Shown here piece after piece: positions 1-8,748 of a stretch of 64,000 bases of DNA. Every line of letters starts with the position of its first letter. Position 1 is the first letter of the stretch. The notes under the pieces were generated by a model that did no database searches, had not been told where the DNA came from, and worked only from the letters and a program-made list of their open reading frames with translations. Origin of the DNA: Fusobacterium gastrosuis (lineage in GTDB: Bacteria; Fusobacteriota; Fusobacteriia; Fusobacteriales; Fusobacteriaceae); NCBI RefSeq assembly GCF_900095285.1, contig NZ_LT607734.1:310001-374000 (forward strand), given 5' to 3'. The translations under genes were made by a program, and so were the position numbers.

Positions 1-1956
1 ACCGAAATAGTCTATGTGAGATTCTGATATCAATCTATATAAATTCTTTAATCCCACCTGATTTTTAACCAAAACCATTATATTTTTTAAAGATTGTTTT
101 TTATAATTGAATTCAAAGGCTTTATTAATATCAGATACATTTTCTATACCTTTTTCTTTATATTTTTCTAAAAATATTATAAACATCTTTGCTGTCGCTT
201 GAGCGTCATCAACTGCCCTATGGTGATTATCCAATGACAGTCCTAAAACCTTATTCATATTTGCTAAACCATGGTTTTTTAATTCAGGATATAAATCTCT
301 TGCCATTTGTAGAGTATCTATTACCGAAGGATTAAAGTCTATGTTCATATATTTTTTTATATCTCTTTTTATAAATCCCATATCAAAAGGTGCATTATGA
401 GCAACAAGTACCGCATCTCCTATAAAATTTATAAATTCTTTTAATACAGGTTCTATTGTAGGTTTATCTACTAACATTTCAGTTGTTATTCCTGTTATTT
501 CAGTTATTTTAGTTGGTACTCTTTTTTGCGGATTAATTAATCTTCCAAAAGTATCAACTATTTTTCCACCTTTAACTTTAGCCGCACCTATTTCTATTAT
601 TTCATTTTTGTGTGAATTTAATCCCAAAGTTTCTAAGTCAAATACTATATATTCTTCTTCATCAATGGTTACATTTTTAGGATTAGATATCATGTCCTCT
701 TCATCATCAACCATATACATCTCACAGCCGAATATAATATCAATAGTTTTTTCATTTTCTTGAGCAGCCTTTTTAATATTCTTTATCATTTTATACGCAC
801 TTGGATATGAATGTACTACAGAATAATCAGTTATTGCTATATGCGAATGCCCATATTCTTTAGCTCTTTTTATCAAATCTTCTATATCTGTTACTCCGAC
901 CATTTCACTCATTTTGCTATGAGTATGAAGTTCAACCATTTTTTCTTCAGCTGTATCTATTCTTTTATTCTTTGTTTTTTCTAAAAGATTTATAGAATTT
1001 ATCATCATTATTTTTTCATTGTTGGAAAATGTATCAACTTGTAATTTCCCGTTTATTTTTACATATTGCCCTTCTTTTAAGACCAAACTATCTTCAGAAT
1101 CCATAAAAATCTTTGCAGTCATTGAGCTTGTATTATCATTTAACATTATAGTTCTTAATATTTTCCCATTTCTTGTTGTTCTATCCTCAACAAAAAATAT
1201 TTCACCTTCAACTGTGCAAAGTTCTCCATCATATAGAGTATAAAAATCTACAATTGGCATAGATTTATCTTTTATTTCTTTTGTCTTTGACTCTCTTCTG
1301 AAAGATGGTTTTGAATTATTCCCATTAAAAGTCCCAGTAGAATAATTATTATTTCCATTCGATTGAGTGGAACTTATATTTTTAGCTAATTCAGCTCTTT
1401 CCACTTCCACCTTCTTTTGAGCTTCTGCTATTGATTTTTCAATTTGTATTTCTAAATTTGTAAGTTCTTCAGAAAAATTACCATTCACAAAATATACATT
1501 TTTTCCTTTTATACCGTATTCTGCTAAAAGTAATTCTAATTTTGTATTTATTTTTAACTCTTTCAGGATATATACTGCGTTTTCTTCATTTAATTCAATA
1601 ATTATTTTATCATCATTTAAATATACCTTATAAAAACACAAAAAGGACCTAGAAGTAGAGTTTTTTTCTTTCAATCTCTCTATGGCCCTATCTACAATTT
1701 CTTTGAATTCTTCTTCAGACAATGAATAATTATTCTCAGTAATAAATTCAACTTCCAGTTCTCTTTCAAATTTCTTTGAAACATTTTTATAAATACAATC
1801 TATATCTTTAATACACTCCATACAAGAAACTAGGCAATCAAAAATTATTTTTTTAGTTCTTGTATTTAATAATATATTTTTTATCTTTAAATTTTTTACT
1901 CCCATTTTAGAAAAAACTTCTAAATTTGGTTTTATCATTATCTGTTTATTTTCCAT
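1..1956 (-). CDS. polC: DNA polymerase III alpha subunit, PolC type (partial, N-terminal part)
   Basis: Replicative DNA polymerase of the PolC type, which carries its own 3'-5' proofreading exonuclease. The frame is open from the ATG at 1956 (preceded by AGGAGT at 1961-1966) through the left edge, so only the first 652 residues are visible; the family is usually about 1,400 residues. Seen in order: an N-terminal region, an OB-fold near residues 240-300, the start of the PHP domain near residue 342 (HTHSKMSEM), and an inserted exonuclease domain near residue 438 (VFDLETLGLN) with the later VAHNAPFD and HHRAVDDAQ motifs. The exonuclease interrupting the PHP domain is the hallmark of PolC as opposed to DnaE. 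It is the last gene of the minus-strand run that begins at hpt. The polymerase palm is outside the window. Confidence 0.95.
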   Translation of the reverse strand, partial: MENKQIMIKPNLEVFSKMGVKNLKIKNILLNTRTKKIIFDCLVSCMECIKDIDCIYKNVSKKFERELEVEFITENNYSLSEEEFKEIVDRAIERLKEKNSTSRSFLCFYKVYLNDDKIIIELNEENAVYILKELKINTKLELLLAEYGIKGKNVYFVNGNFSEELTNLEIQIEKSIAEAQKKVEVERAELAKNISSTQSNGNNNYSTGTFNGNNSKPSFRRESKTKEIKDKSMPIVDFYTLYDGELCTVEGEIFFVEDRTTRNGKILRTIMLNDNTSSMTAKIFMDSEDSLVLKEGQYVKINGKLQVDTFSNNEKIMMINSINLLEKTKNKRIDTAEEKMVELHTHSKMSEMVGVTDIEDLIKRAKEYGHSHIAITDYSVVHSYPSAYKMIKNIKKAAQENEKTIDIIFGCEMYMVDDEEDMISNPKNVTIDEEEYIVFDLETLGLNSHKNEIIEIGAAKVKGGKIVDTFGRLINPQKRVPTKITEITGITTEMLVDKPTIEPVLKEFINFIGDAVLVAHNAPFDMGFIKRDIKKYMNIDFNPSVIDTLQMARDLYPELKNHGLANMNKVLGLSLDNHHRAVDDAQATAKMFIIFLEKYKEKGIENVSDINKAFEFNYKKQSLKNIMVLVKNQVGLKNLYRLISESHIDYFG

Positions 1957-2001
1957 TACTACTCCTATGATTATTTAATAGCAAAAATCATATTTTAACT
2001 T

Positions 2002-2565
2002 CTAATTTTCCCCAAAAAGTCTATCTAAAATTATTGCAACTGCAGATCTAACCGATAGATGATTATATTTACAATTAGCTCTTATAGGTTCAAGAATATA
2101 ATCTGACATATCCATCACTTCGTCTGTCAATCCCCAACCTGTTCCAAATAATAATAAGTAAGGTTTCTCATCCTCAAAAATATTTTTTGATAGATTTTTA
2201 TATGTTATTGTATTTGGAAATAGTCTAGCTGATGTAGTTATTATTATTGGTCTTTCTCCCTCTTTTTCTTCTATTTCTTTAATAACATCCTCTATACTTT
2301 CAGCTACTCCGGTACTCCCAAAAGCTTCTTCTCTATCTTTATTGTATTGCCCACCTGTTCCATCTTGCCAATACCCTATTATTCTTTCTGTCAATTTTTT
2401 TTGTGCTTCGACAGGAACCACTAATCTGTATCCTTTTAACTCATAAGTTCCACATGATCTCGAAATATCATGTATATCAAAATTTGTAACAGAAGTACAA
2501 ACAATATCTTTATTCCTATTATAAACCGGATAATGAACCAAACTTAAATATACTTTACTTCTCAT
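2002..2565 (-). CDS. SPOUT-type RNA methyltransferase family protein next to TrmD
   Basis: A 187-residue protein of the small SAM-dependent SPOUT-like family (RNA_Me_trans type) commonly encoded beside trmD. The N-terminal half starts SKVYLSLVHYPVYN, the middle holds GTYELKGYRLVVPVEAQ, and the C-terminal half has LLLFGTGWGLTDEVM and YNHLSVRSAVAIILDRL, which look like the knotted SAM-binding loops of SPOUT enzymes. The RNA target is not known to me. It lies 25 bases downstream of trmD in the same direction, so the two are probably co-transcribed and both act on tRNA or rRNA (inference). Family assignment is from recalled sequence pattern. Confidence 0.8.
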   Translation of the reverse strand: MRSKVYLSLVHYPVYNRNKDIVCTSVTNFDIHDISRSCGTYELKGYRLVVPVEAQKKLTERIIGYWQDGTGGQYNKDREEAFGSTGVAESIEDVIKEIEEKEGERPIIITTSARLFPNTITYKNLSKNIFEDEKPYLLLFGTGWGLTDEVMDMSDYILEPIRANCKYNHLSVRSAVAIILDRLFGEN

Positions 2566-2590
2566 TTACTTTTCCTCACAATATTTTATT

Positions 2591-3310
2591 TTATTCAACT
2601 AATTCTTTTTCTATTTCTTTTAACAATTTGATTTCTAGTTTTGTAAATTCTCTATTTTTCAGTAAATCTTTTCTCCGTAAATAAGTTCTTTTAAGACTTT
2701 CTTTTAATCTCCATTCATCTATTTTTTTATGATTTCCTGATATTAAAACTTCTGGAACTTTTAATCCTTGATACTCTGCTGGTCTTGTATAATGAGGATA
2801 ATCTAAAAGTCCATTAAAAAAAGAATCATTTTCGTAGGATTCTTTTTTTATAACACCTGGTACTAATCTTATAATTGCATCAGATATTACCATTGCCGCA
2901 AGCTCTCCACCAGTTAAAACAAAATCTCCTATTGAAATTTCCATATCAACTTTTGTTTCTATTATTCTCTCATCTATACCTTCATAATGCCCTGCAATAA
3001 TAGTTATTTCTTTTAAATCTTTTAAAACATTAACTAAATTTTGATTCAAGGTTATACCCTGAGGAGATGTATAAATAATTTTCCCTGAAACAGTTTCAAG
3101 TGCCGCAAGTATTGGTTCTATTTTCATAACCATACCTGCCCCTCCACCAAATGGAATATCATCAGCTTGTTTATGTTTATCATTACAAAAATTTCTTATA
3201 TCGATTACATTAATTTCAACTAAATTAGCATCAATTGCTCTCGCAATAATACTTTCATTTAAAAAGCCCTCAAACATTTTTGGAAATAGAGTTAAAATAT
3301 TTATTTTCAT
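2591..3310 (-). CDS. trmD: tRNA (guanine-N1)-methyltransferase
   Basis: Transfers a methyl group from S-adenosylmethionine to N1 of G37 next to the anticodon, which prevents +1 frameshifting. The 239-residue length is normal. Family motifs are clear: MKINILTLFPKMF at the start, FGGGAGMVMK near residue 54, GHYEGIDERI near 107, and IGDFVLTGGELA near 127 (trefoil-knot SAM site), followed by PGVI and a HYTRPAEYQG segment. It sits between rimM (12-base gap) and the SPOUT-like gene, the classic rimM-trmD order. The rplS gene that often follows in other bacteria is not here. Confidence 0.97.
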   Translation of the reverse strand: MKINILTLFPKMFEGFLNESIIARAIDANLVEINVIDIRNFCNDKHKQADDIPFGGGAGMVMKIEPILAALETVSGKIIYTSPQGITLNQNLVNVLKDLKEITIIAGHYEGIDERIIETKVDMEISIGDFVLTGGELAAMVISDAIIRLVPGVIKKESYENDSFFNGLLDYPHYTRPAEYQGLKVPEVLISGNHKKIDEWRLKESLKRTYLRRKDLLKNREFTKLEIKLLKEIEKELVE

Positions 3311-3322
3311 AAAATTTCCTTT

Positions 3323-3841
3323 TTATTTTTTCTTTATCTCTTTCATACCTTCTATTAAATCAACTTCCATTTTCCTGTTTTGAAAATCAATTTTTTTAAC
3401 AAATACTTCAACATCAGGTATCATTATTTCGTAGTCTTCTGTGTCTATTACATATATATCATGTGCAGCTGTTTCAAAAATTTCAGTTATTTCACCTAAA
3501 TACTCATTTTCTTTTATATCATAGACTTTTATTCCTATTAAATCACTGACTAAATATTCATCTTCGGCTATACCTACCAAATCTCTTCTGACCTTTATAA
3601 GTGCATTTCTTATCTCAACTGCATCCTGTTTATTTTTTATTTCTTCAAAAGAAAAAATCCACTTGTTAGCAACAAAAGGTTCTATTTTTTTTACTGTAAA
3701 TAATTTAGTTTGAGAGTTTTCTAATTCTAAAACTATTTTATTTCCTTGTAAAAGACTAATATTTTCAATATTAGATATAACTTTTACTTCACCTTTTAAA
3801 TGATGTGTCCCTAAAACCTTTCCTGCAACCAATAAATCCAT
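3323..3841 (-). CDS. rimM: 16S rRNA processing/30S maturation factor RimM
   Basis: Assembly factor that binds S19 and the 30S head during ribosome maturation. The 172-residue protein shows the two expected parts: an N-terminal RimM barrel beginning GKVLGTHHLKGEVKV and a C-terminal PRC-barrel from about residue 95 (YLVSDLIGIKVYD, AAHDIYVI, IMIPDVEVFVKKID). It lies between khpA and trmD with gaps of 9 and 12 bases, so it is part of one transcript with them. Confidence 0.95.
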   Translation of the reverse strand: MDLLVAGKVLGTHHLKGEVKVISNIENISLLQGNKIVLELENSQTKLFTVKKIEPFVANKWIFSFEEIKNKQDAVEIRNALIKVRRDLVGIAEDEYLVSDLIGIKVYDIKENEYLGEITEIFETAAHDIYVIDTEDYEIMIPDVEVFVKKIDFQNRKMEVDLIEGMKEIKKK

Positions 3842-3850
3842 CTTAATCTC

Positions 3851-4090
3851 CTAGTCTAAAAATTCTACATTTACATTTAATTTATCTTTTACTCCAGCAG
3901 CTTGCATAACTCCTCTTATCGCACTTGCTGTAAGTCCATTTTTACCTATAATTTTCCCCATCTCTCCCTTTGCAACTGATACTTTAAAAGTTACATTAGA
4001 ATCTAAAATTTCATAAGTTATATTTACGCTTTCCTTTGTTTCAACTAATTCTTTTATTATAAAATTTATTAAACTTTCTAATCTTTCCAT
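3851..4090 (-). CDS. khpA: KH-domain RNA-binding protein KhpA (YlqC family)
   Basis: A 79-residue single KH domain. The GxxG RNA-binding loop is seen as GKNG within GKIIGKNGLTASAIRGVM. In Gram-positive bacteria KhpA pairs with KhpB/Jag and affects sRNA and cell-division transcripts; whether that holds here is unknown. Its place immediately before rimM-trmD is the conserved gene order for this family and supports the call. Confidence 0.92.
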   Translation of the reverse strand: MERLESLINFIIKELVETKESVNITYEILDSNVTFKVSVAKGEMGKIIGKNGLTASAIRGVMQAAGVKDKLNVNVEFLD

Positions 4091-4113
4091 TCAAATTTCC
4101 TCCGTTTATTACT

Positions 4114-4356
4114 CTATAATTTTCCTTTCCAAATTCCTTCCTCTATTATTTCTAACTTAACCCATTTTTTACCTAAATCTATTAAAACATCCCTCATAAA
4201 ATCTTTGAAGTCATCAGTTGATATTACACTTATTATTCCTTTCATAGGATCAAGAGTTCTTACAACTCCTGCTCCTTCATAAGCTTCAACTATTTTATTT
4301 ATAAAATCTATATCCTCTCTTCTGCTTTCTATTATAAATTCATAACTTTTATTCAT
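4114..4356 (-). CDS. DUF4911 family small protein
   Basis: An 80-residue protein without a signal peptide or membrane segment. The pattern (YEFIIESRREDIDFINKIVE, then VRTLDPMKGIISVI and a C-terminal FMRDVLIDLGKK) fits the DUF4911 family, which I associate mainly with Fusobacteria and Clostridia. No function is known to me. It sits between rsmA and khpA with gaps of 11 and 23 bases inside a ribosome-maturation operon, so a role linked to translation or RNA is a reasonable guess but only a guess. Confidence 0.75.
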   Translation of the reverse strand: MNKSYEFIIESRREDIDFINKIVEAYEGAGVVRTLDPMKGIISVISTDDFKDFMRDVLIDLGKKWVKLEIIEEGIWKGKL

Positions 4357-4367
4357 TCTATCATCCT

Positions 4368-5165
4368 TTATTTACTAACTTCAAAAAGTTCAATTAACCT
4401 TATGAAATTATCTATTGAAATATTTTCTGCTCTTTCATTTTCAGATATTTCAATCTTTTTTAAAATTTCTTTTATATAGTCTTTTGAATATCCCAAAGTA
4501 GAAAAATTATTCACAATATTTTTTCTTTTATTTGAAAAAGCTGCTTTTACATATTTAAAAAATAAATCTTCACTTATTTTTTTTTGATATTTTTGGTCTT
4601 CATAAAGTCTTATCTTTATAAAAGCTGAATCTACATTTGGAACTGGTTTAAAATGTTCTCTTGGTATAGTAAAAAGATACTTAGCTTCTCCATAGTATTC
4701 CACAGCCAAAGTAAGAATCGATCTCTCTTTACCTTCTTTTGCACAAATTCTTTCACCCACTTCTTTTTGTACCATAATGTAGGCTTCATCAATTAAATCT
4801 CTATGCTCTATTATTTTATTTACAATCGGTGAGGTTATATAATAAGGAATATTTGCAACAACTTTTGTGTGTGGAGTTAGATATTTTTTTAAATCCACCT
4901 CCAAAATATCACCCATTACCAATTCAAAATTTTGTTTATTTGAAAACTTTTTTTGTAATATTTTTTCTAAGTCACTATCAATTTCAATACAAGTTAATTT
5001 TTTTACTTTATCTATTAACATTGAAGTTAATGCCCCTTGTCCAGGACCTATTTCCAATATATTATCTTCACTTTTGATATCTGAAACTTCAATAATCTTA
5101 TTCAAAACTTCAAATTCATCATTCAGAAAGTTTTGTCCATATTTTTTCTTATGATTAAATGACAT
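4368..5165 (-). CDS. rsmA: 16S rRNA (adenine1518-N6/adenine1519-N6)-dimethyltransferase
   Basis: KsgA/RsmA family: dimethylates two adjacent adenines in the loop of 16S helix 45 late in 30S assembly. 265 residues, normal length. The start KKYGQNFLND is typical, motif I is ILEIGPGQGALT near residue 38, and the catalytic motif IV appears as NIPYYITSPIV near residue 107. The C-terminal helical domain (FKYVKAAFSNKRK) is intact. It is preceded by hpt (14-base gap) and followed by the DUF4911 gene. Confidence 0.97.
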   Translation of the reverse strand: MSFNHKKKYGQNFLNDEFEVLNKIIEVSDIKSEDNILEIGPGQGALTSMLIDKVKKLTCIEIDSDLEKILQKKFSNKQNFELVMGDILEVDLKKYLTPHTKVVANIPYYITSPIVNKIIEHRDLIDEAYIMVQKEVGERICAKEGKERSILTLAVEYYGEAKYLFTIPREHFKPVPNVDSAFIKIRLYEDQKYQKKISEDLFFKYVKAAFSNKRKNIVNNFSTLGYSKDYIKEILKKIEISENERAENISIDNFIRLIELFEVSK

Positions 5166-5179
5166 AATTTCCTCTTTTA

Positions 5180-5713
5180 TTATTTATTTTCTTCAAAAAC
5201 AACTGCTCCTATATATGGTAAATTTCTATATTTTTGAGCATAGTCAAGTCCGTAACCTATCACAAATTTATCAGGCACTTCAAAACCTATATAGTCCACC
5301 TTTACATCAATTTTTCTTCTTTCTGGTTTACTTAGAAGAGTACATGTTTTAACACTAGCAACTCCTTTAGTTTTAAACATTCCTATTACATATTCAAGAG
5401 TTATTCCAGTATCAATAATATCTTCAACTATTAAAACATCTTTTCCTCTAACATCAATATCTGTATCTTTTATTACTTTTACATTTCCACTCGAAGTTGT
5501 TTCACTTCCATAACTAGAAACATTCATAAAATCTATTTGAAGAGGTAGGGATATTTCTTTTATTAAATCACTTAAAAACATAACAGAACCTTTTAAAAGA
5601 CCAACACAAATCAAATCCTTTTCTTTGTAATCTGTTTCAATAAGTTTTGCAAGTTCTTTTATTCTTGATTCTACTTCCTCTCTTGAAATTAGCGTTTCTA
5701 TTGTATAGTTCAT
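5180..5713 (-). CDS. hpt: Hypoxanthine phosphoribosyltransferase
   Basis: Purine salvage: converts hypoxanthine (and usually guanine) plus PRPP to IMP (GMP). 177 residues, usual for bacterial Hpt. Seen: LISREEVESRIKELA at the N terminus, the LKGSVMFLSDL loop near residue 40, and the PRPP-binding signature VEDIIDTGITLEY near residue 100, followed by the base-contacting VDYIGFEVPDKFVIGYGLD segment. It is the first gene of the operon, behind a good promoter at 5763-5791, and is often found near cell-maintenance genes such as tilS/ftsH elsewhere; those are not here. Confidence 0.96.
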   Translation of the reverse strand: MNYTIETLISREEVESRIKELAKLIETDYKEKDLICVGLLKGSVMFLSDLIKEISLPLQIDFMNVSSYGSETTSSGNVKVIKDTDIDVRGKDVLIVEDIIDTGITLEYVIGMFKTKGVASVKTCTLLSKPERRKIDVKVDYIGFEVPDKFVIGYGLDYAQKYRNLPYIGAVVFEENK

Positions 5714-5762
5714 AAAATCCCCCTAGATAATTTTTATTCATAAATTTTAATGATATTGTATA

Positions 5763-5791
5763 ATTTTAACATTTTACTTATTTTTTATCAA
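5763..5791 (-). promoter_or_regulatory. Promoter of the hpt-rsmA-trmD-polC operon
   Basis: On the minus strand there is a TTGATA box (5786-5791), a 17-base spacer and a TAAAAT box (5763-5768), 50 bases upstream of the hpt start. Both boxes are close to the sigma-70 consensus and the spacing is ideal. Confidence 0.7.
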
Positions 5792-5897
5792 GGTGTTTTA
5801 TTAATACAGTAAGTTCTTTCATATTTATTAACTTTTTTAAATAACATTCGTTATATGTGTTATACATTAAATTCATACTTTTCTATACAATAAAGTA

Positions 5898-5927
5898 AAA
5901 AGCCAGTTGAAAATTCAACTAGCTTTC
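5898..5927 (-). terminator. Rho-independent terminator of rny
   Basis: Just after the rny stop codon the minus strand reads AAAGCTAGTTGA, a short loop, TCAACTGGCTTTTT. The stem is complete with one G-U pair and is followed by a T-rich run. The G-U pair is formed only on the minus strand. Confidence 0.8.
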
Positions 5928-5943
5928 AAAATTAATTTTATTT

Positions 5944-7512
5944 TTATCTTGCATATTCTACTGCTCTTGTTTCTCTTAAAATTGTTACTTTTATCTGTCC
6001 AGGATATTGCATAGTGTCCTCTATTTTTTTTGCAACTTCTCTTGACATAATTGTTGCTTCATCATCACTTACTTTATCAGGATTAATAACTATTCTAAGC
6101 TCTCTACCTGCTTGTATAGCATAAGAAGATTCTACTCCTTGGAAAGAATTTGCGATTTCCTCTAAGTTTTCCAATCTCTTAATATAAGCTGTTAAAGTTT
6201 CTCTTCTTGCACCAGGTCTTGATGCTGATACAGCATCTGCTGCTTGAACAAGTATAGCTTCCACTGTTTCAAATTCAACTTCGTTATGATGTGCCATTAC
6301 AGCATTAACAACATCTTGTTTTTCACCAAATTTTCTTACAAATTCTCCACCAACTATAGCATGTGAAGTTTCTATTTCATTTACCAGAACTTTTCCTATA
6401 TCATGAAGTAGCCCTCCTCTTTTTGCAAGCTCAACATCTGCACCTATTTCAGCAGCTAAAGTTGATGCAATTTTTGCTACTTCTATTGAATGAGTTAAAA
6501 CATTTTGCCCATAACTTGTTCTGTATTTTAATCTTCCTAAAGTCTTTATAATCTCAGGATGCATAGATGGTATAGAAAGTTCAATTAAAGCTTCTTCTCC
6601 AGCAGCTATAATTTCCTTTTCTACATCTCTCTTACATTTATTAACTATTTCTTCAATCTTACCAGGATGTATTCTTCCATCTGTAATTAATTTTTCAATT
6701 GTAAGCCTTGCAACTTCTCTTTTTACACCATCAAAGCATGATAATACAACTGCTTCAGGAGTATCATCTATTATGACATCAACCCCAGTTAAAGCTTCTA
6801 TTGTTCTTATGTTTCTTCCTTCTCTTCCTATTATTCTACCTTTCATTTCATCATTAGGTAAATTTATGACAGAAACTGTTGCATCAGCTACATAATCCGC
6901 TGCAGCCTTTCCTATTGCTGTTGAAAGAATTTTTTGACTTAACTTATCTTTTTCTTCTTCTATTTTATTTTCAAATTCTCTAATTGTGACCGCCATATCA
7001 TGACTTAAATCACCTTTTAATCTATTCAATAGAATATCTCTTGCTTCTTCTTTGCTAAGTTCACTTATTCTTGTTAACTCTTCTTCTTCTTTTTTCCTTA
7101 AAATTTCAACTTCTTCTTTTTTTACTTCTAACTCTTCACTAATTTTTTCTAACTCCAAACTCTTATTTTCAAGTTTTTCTATTTTATTATCCAGAGTTTC
7201 CTCTTTCTTAATAATTCTTGCTTCTTTTTGTGCAATTTCATTTTTCATATTCTTTGCATCTTTTTCTGCTTCTTCTTTAATTTGATAAGCTTTTTCTTTC
7301 GCTTTAATCTCTATTTCTTTTGCCTTTGAGTGAGCATCTTTTTCTGCTTCTTCAAGTATTTCTTTTGCCTTGATTTTAGCTTTTTGCACTTCATCTTCTA
7401 AATCATTTAACTTTTCAATCTGCCTATCTATTACAGATTTTTTGTAAATAACAGAAAATATAATAGCAATTGCAAGAAATGCTACTACTCCAATTAAAAT
7501 TATCGAATTCAT
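5944..7512 (-). CDS. rny: Ribonuclease Y
   Basis: Membrane-anchored endoribonuclease that starts bulk mRNA decay in bacteria lacking RNase E. I place the start at the ATG at 7512, because AAAGGA sits 6 bases before it; a TTG two codons earlier is possible. Seen in 522 residues: one N-terminal membrane helix (SIILIGVVAFLAIAIIFSVI), a long charged coiled coil to about residue 195, a KH domain with GRIIGREGRNIRTIE, and the HD phosphohydrolase domain with LLHDIGK and HSIEVAK. It follows the STAS/anti-sigma pair by 18 bases and ends at a terminator. Confidence 0.97.
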   Translation of the reverse strand: MNSIILIGVVAFLAIAIIFSVIYKKSVIDRQIEKLNDLEDEVQKAKIKAKEILEEAEKDAHSKAKEIEIKAKEKAYQIKEEAEKDAKNMKNEIAQKEARIIKKEETLDNKIEKLENKSLELEKISEELEVKKEEVEILRKKEEEELTRISELSKEEARDILLNRLKGDLSHDMAVTIREFENKIEEEKDKLSQKILSTAIGKAAADYVADATVSVINLPNDEMKGRIIGREGRNIRTIEALTGVDVIIDDTPEAVVLSCFDGVKREVARLTIEKLITDGRIHPGKIEEIVNKCKRDVEKEIIAAGEEALIELSIPSMHPEIIKTLGRLKYRTSYGQNVLTHSIEVAKIASTLAAEIGADVELAKRGGLLHDIGKVLVNEIETSHAIVGGEFVRKFGEKQDVVNAVMAHHNEVEFETVEAILVQAADAVSASRPGARRETLTAYIKRLENLEEIANSFQGVESSYAIQAGRELRIVINPDKVSDDEATIMSREVAKKIEDTMQYPGQIKVTILRETRAVEYAR

Positions 7513-7530
7513 TACCAATCCTTTCAGACC

Positions 7531-7878
7531 TTATTTGAAACTCTTCAATGCTTCCTCCGTAGTTGCATAAATCTCAAATATTTCGTCTAATCCAATCGTT
7601 TCAAATATAGTTCTTATGTGGCTATTAAGATTAGCTATCTTAATATCTCCACCTAATTCTCTAACTACTTGTAACTTTCCTCTTAAAATTCCCATAGCCA
7701 AGCTGTTGATATGAACTAGACCTTTAAAATCAACTACATACTTAACAATATCTTTTTCAACCAATTTATTAAATGTTTCCTTTAATTTAGGAGCAACAAG
7801 GGCATCTAATTCTCCGACAATTTCAAGTATTTGTACATCATCTTTCATTTTCTCTAAAATTTCAAAGTTATTTCCCAT
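7531..7878 (-). CDS. STAS-domain anti-sigma factor antagonist (SpoIIAA/RsbV-like)
   Basis: A 115-residue single STAS domain. In partner-switching systems such proteins bind and neutralise an anti-sigma kinase until phosphorylated on a conserved serine. The expected site is present as VDFKGLVHINSLAMGILRG near residue 57, with the serine in INS. The partner kinase-like gene is immediately upstream (2-base gap), so the pair is co-expressed. I see no sigma-B/F type gene in this window, so the final target is unknown. The next gene is rny. Confidence 0.88.
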   Translation of the reverse strand: MGNNFEILEKMKDDVQILEIVGELDALVAPKLKETFNKLVEKDIVKYVVDFKGLVHINSLAMGILRGKLQVVRELGGDIKIANLNSHIRTIFETIGLDEIFEIYATTEEALKSFK

Positions 7879-7880
7879 AA

Positions 7881-8294
7881 TTACACTGCCTCCCTAAGTC
7901 TTTTTTCAATTTTAAAGATAGTTCCTTTTGTTTTTCTCTTTATTTGAAAAACATCAACTAATTTTTTTACAATAAATAACCCAAATCCACCATCTTCTTT
8001 ACTATCTAAATTTTCATCATATCCTTTTCCATCATCTTCAACAGTTAAGAAAACAGTTTTATCAAAAATATTTAATACTATTTTTATCTCGCCTCTTTCA
8101 CTGTAACCATAACCGTGTTCTATTGCATTTGTAGCCAATTCATCAAGCACTGAAAGCAACTGAACTTCATCAGTTTCACTTATTTTATGTTCTTTGAGAT
8201 AAATTCTAACCATAGCTCTTATAACAGATAAATTTTCAAGGTATGATGGCATAGCGATTTTTACTTTATTTTTTGCAATTTTCAAAACCCTCAC
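7881..8294 (-). CDS. ATP-binding anti-sigma factor/serine kinase (RsbW/SpoIIAB-like)
   Basis: 137 residues of a GHKL-type (HATPase_c_2) domain. The N box is DELATNAIEHGYGY near residue 50, the G1 box is VEDDGKGYD near 90, and the G2 box is GGFGLFIVKKLVD near 102. This is the family that binds either a sigma factor or its STAS antagonist and phosphorylates the latter. The start is a GTG that overlaps the stop codon of the lipoprotein gene upstream (GTGA). What it regulates in this organism cannot be read from the window. Confidence 0.88.
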   Translation of the reverse strand: MRVLKIAKNKVKIAMPSYLENLSVIRAMVRIYLKEHKISETDEVQLLSVLDELATNAIEHGYGYSERGEIKIVLNIFDKTVFLTVEDDGKGYDENLDSKEDGGFGLFIVKKLVDVFQIKRKTKGTIFKIEKRLREAV

Positions 8295-8683
8295 CCTCTT
8301 TCTTTAACCTTATAAATCAACCATCTTTTACTATGATAGTCATAATTATATATAAGTTCAAAATAAAAAGTATTGTCATCCATATTTAATGCCAATATGG
8401 AAATAGGCTTCTCTTCAGTAAATACTGGTTTAGAAATAAAAATATTTACATTTGAAAAATCTATTTTCTCAATTTCATTTATAATATGTTTATTAGCTAT
8501 ACTTTTATCAGTATTTTCTTTTATATATTCAATATTATTATTACTTAGATTTTCTTTAAGCTCTCTATTAAAATTTTCTAAGTGTTCAATTTGAATATCA
8601 GAAAATTGCACTTGAACTTTTGTGTTGGAGCAAGCTATTAAAAAAATTGAAATCATTATTAAAACTATTAATTTTTTATTCAT
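8291..8683 (-). CDS. Small lipoprotein of unknown function
   Basis: 130 residues with a lysine-start signal (MNKKLIVLIMISIF) and a lipobox LIAC, so the mature protein would be lipid-anchored from the cysteine at residue 18. The rest has no domain that I recognise; it is rich in asparagine, lysine and isoleucine. AGGAGT precedes the ATG. It is the first gene of a transcript that continues into the anti-sigma pair and perhaps rny, so it could report envelope state to that pair (inference only). Confidence 0.7.
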   Translation of the reverse strand: MNKKLIVLIMISIFLIACSNTKVQVQFSDIQIEHLENFNRELKENLSNNNIEYIKENTDKSIANKHIINEIEKIDFSNVNIFISKPVFTEEKPISILALNMDDNTFYFELIYNYDYHSKRWLIYKVKERG

Positions 8684-8704
8684 AATTTATACTCCTACCT
8701 ATAA

Positions 8705-8733
8705 ATAATATCATATTATAGTACTTTTATCAA
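8705..8733 (-). promoter_or_regulatory. Promoter of the lipoprotein-RsbW-RsbV(-rny) transcript
   Basis: Minus strand TTGATA (8728-8733), 17-base spacer, TATTAT (8705-8710), ending 21 bases before the ATG of the lipoprotein gene. A TATAAT also occurs inside the spacer but would give too short a distance. Confidence 0.6.
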
Positions 8734-8748
8734 GCTATGTTTTATTTT

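Noticed and set aside
7052-7285. Serine/phenylalanine-rich plus-strand frame opposite the RNase Y coiled coil
   Set aside because: It is the reverse complement of lysine/glutamate-rich coding sequence and has no start signals.
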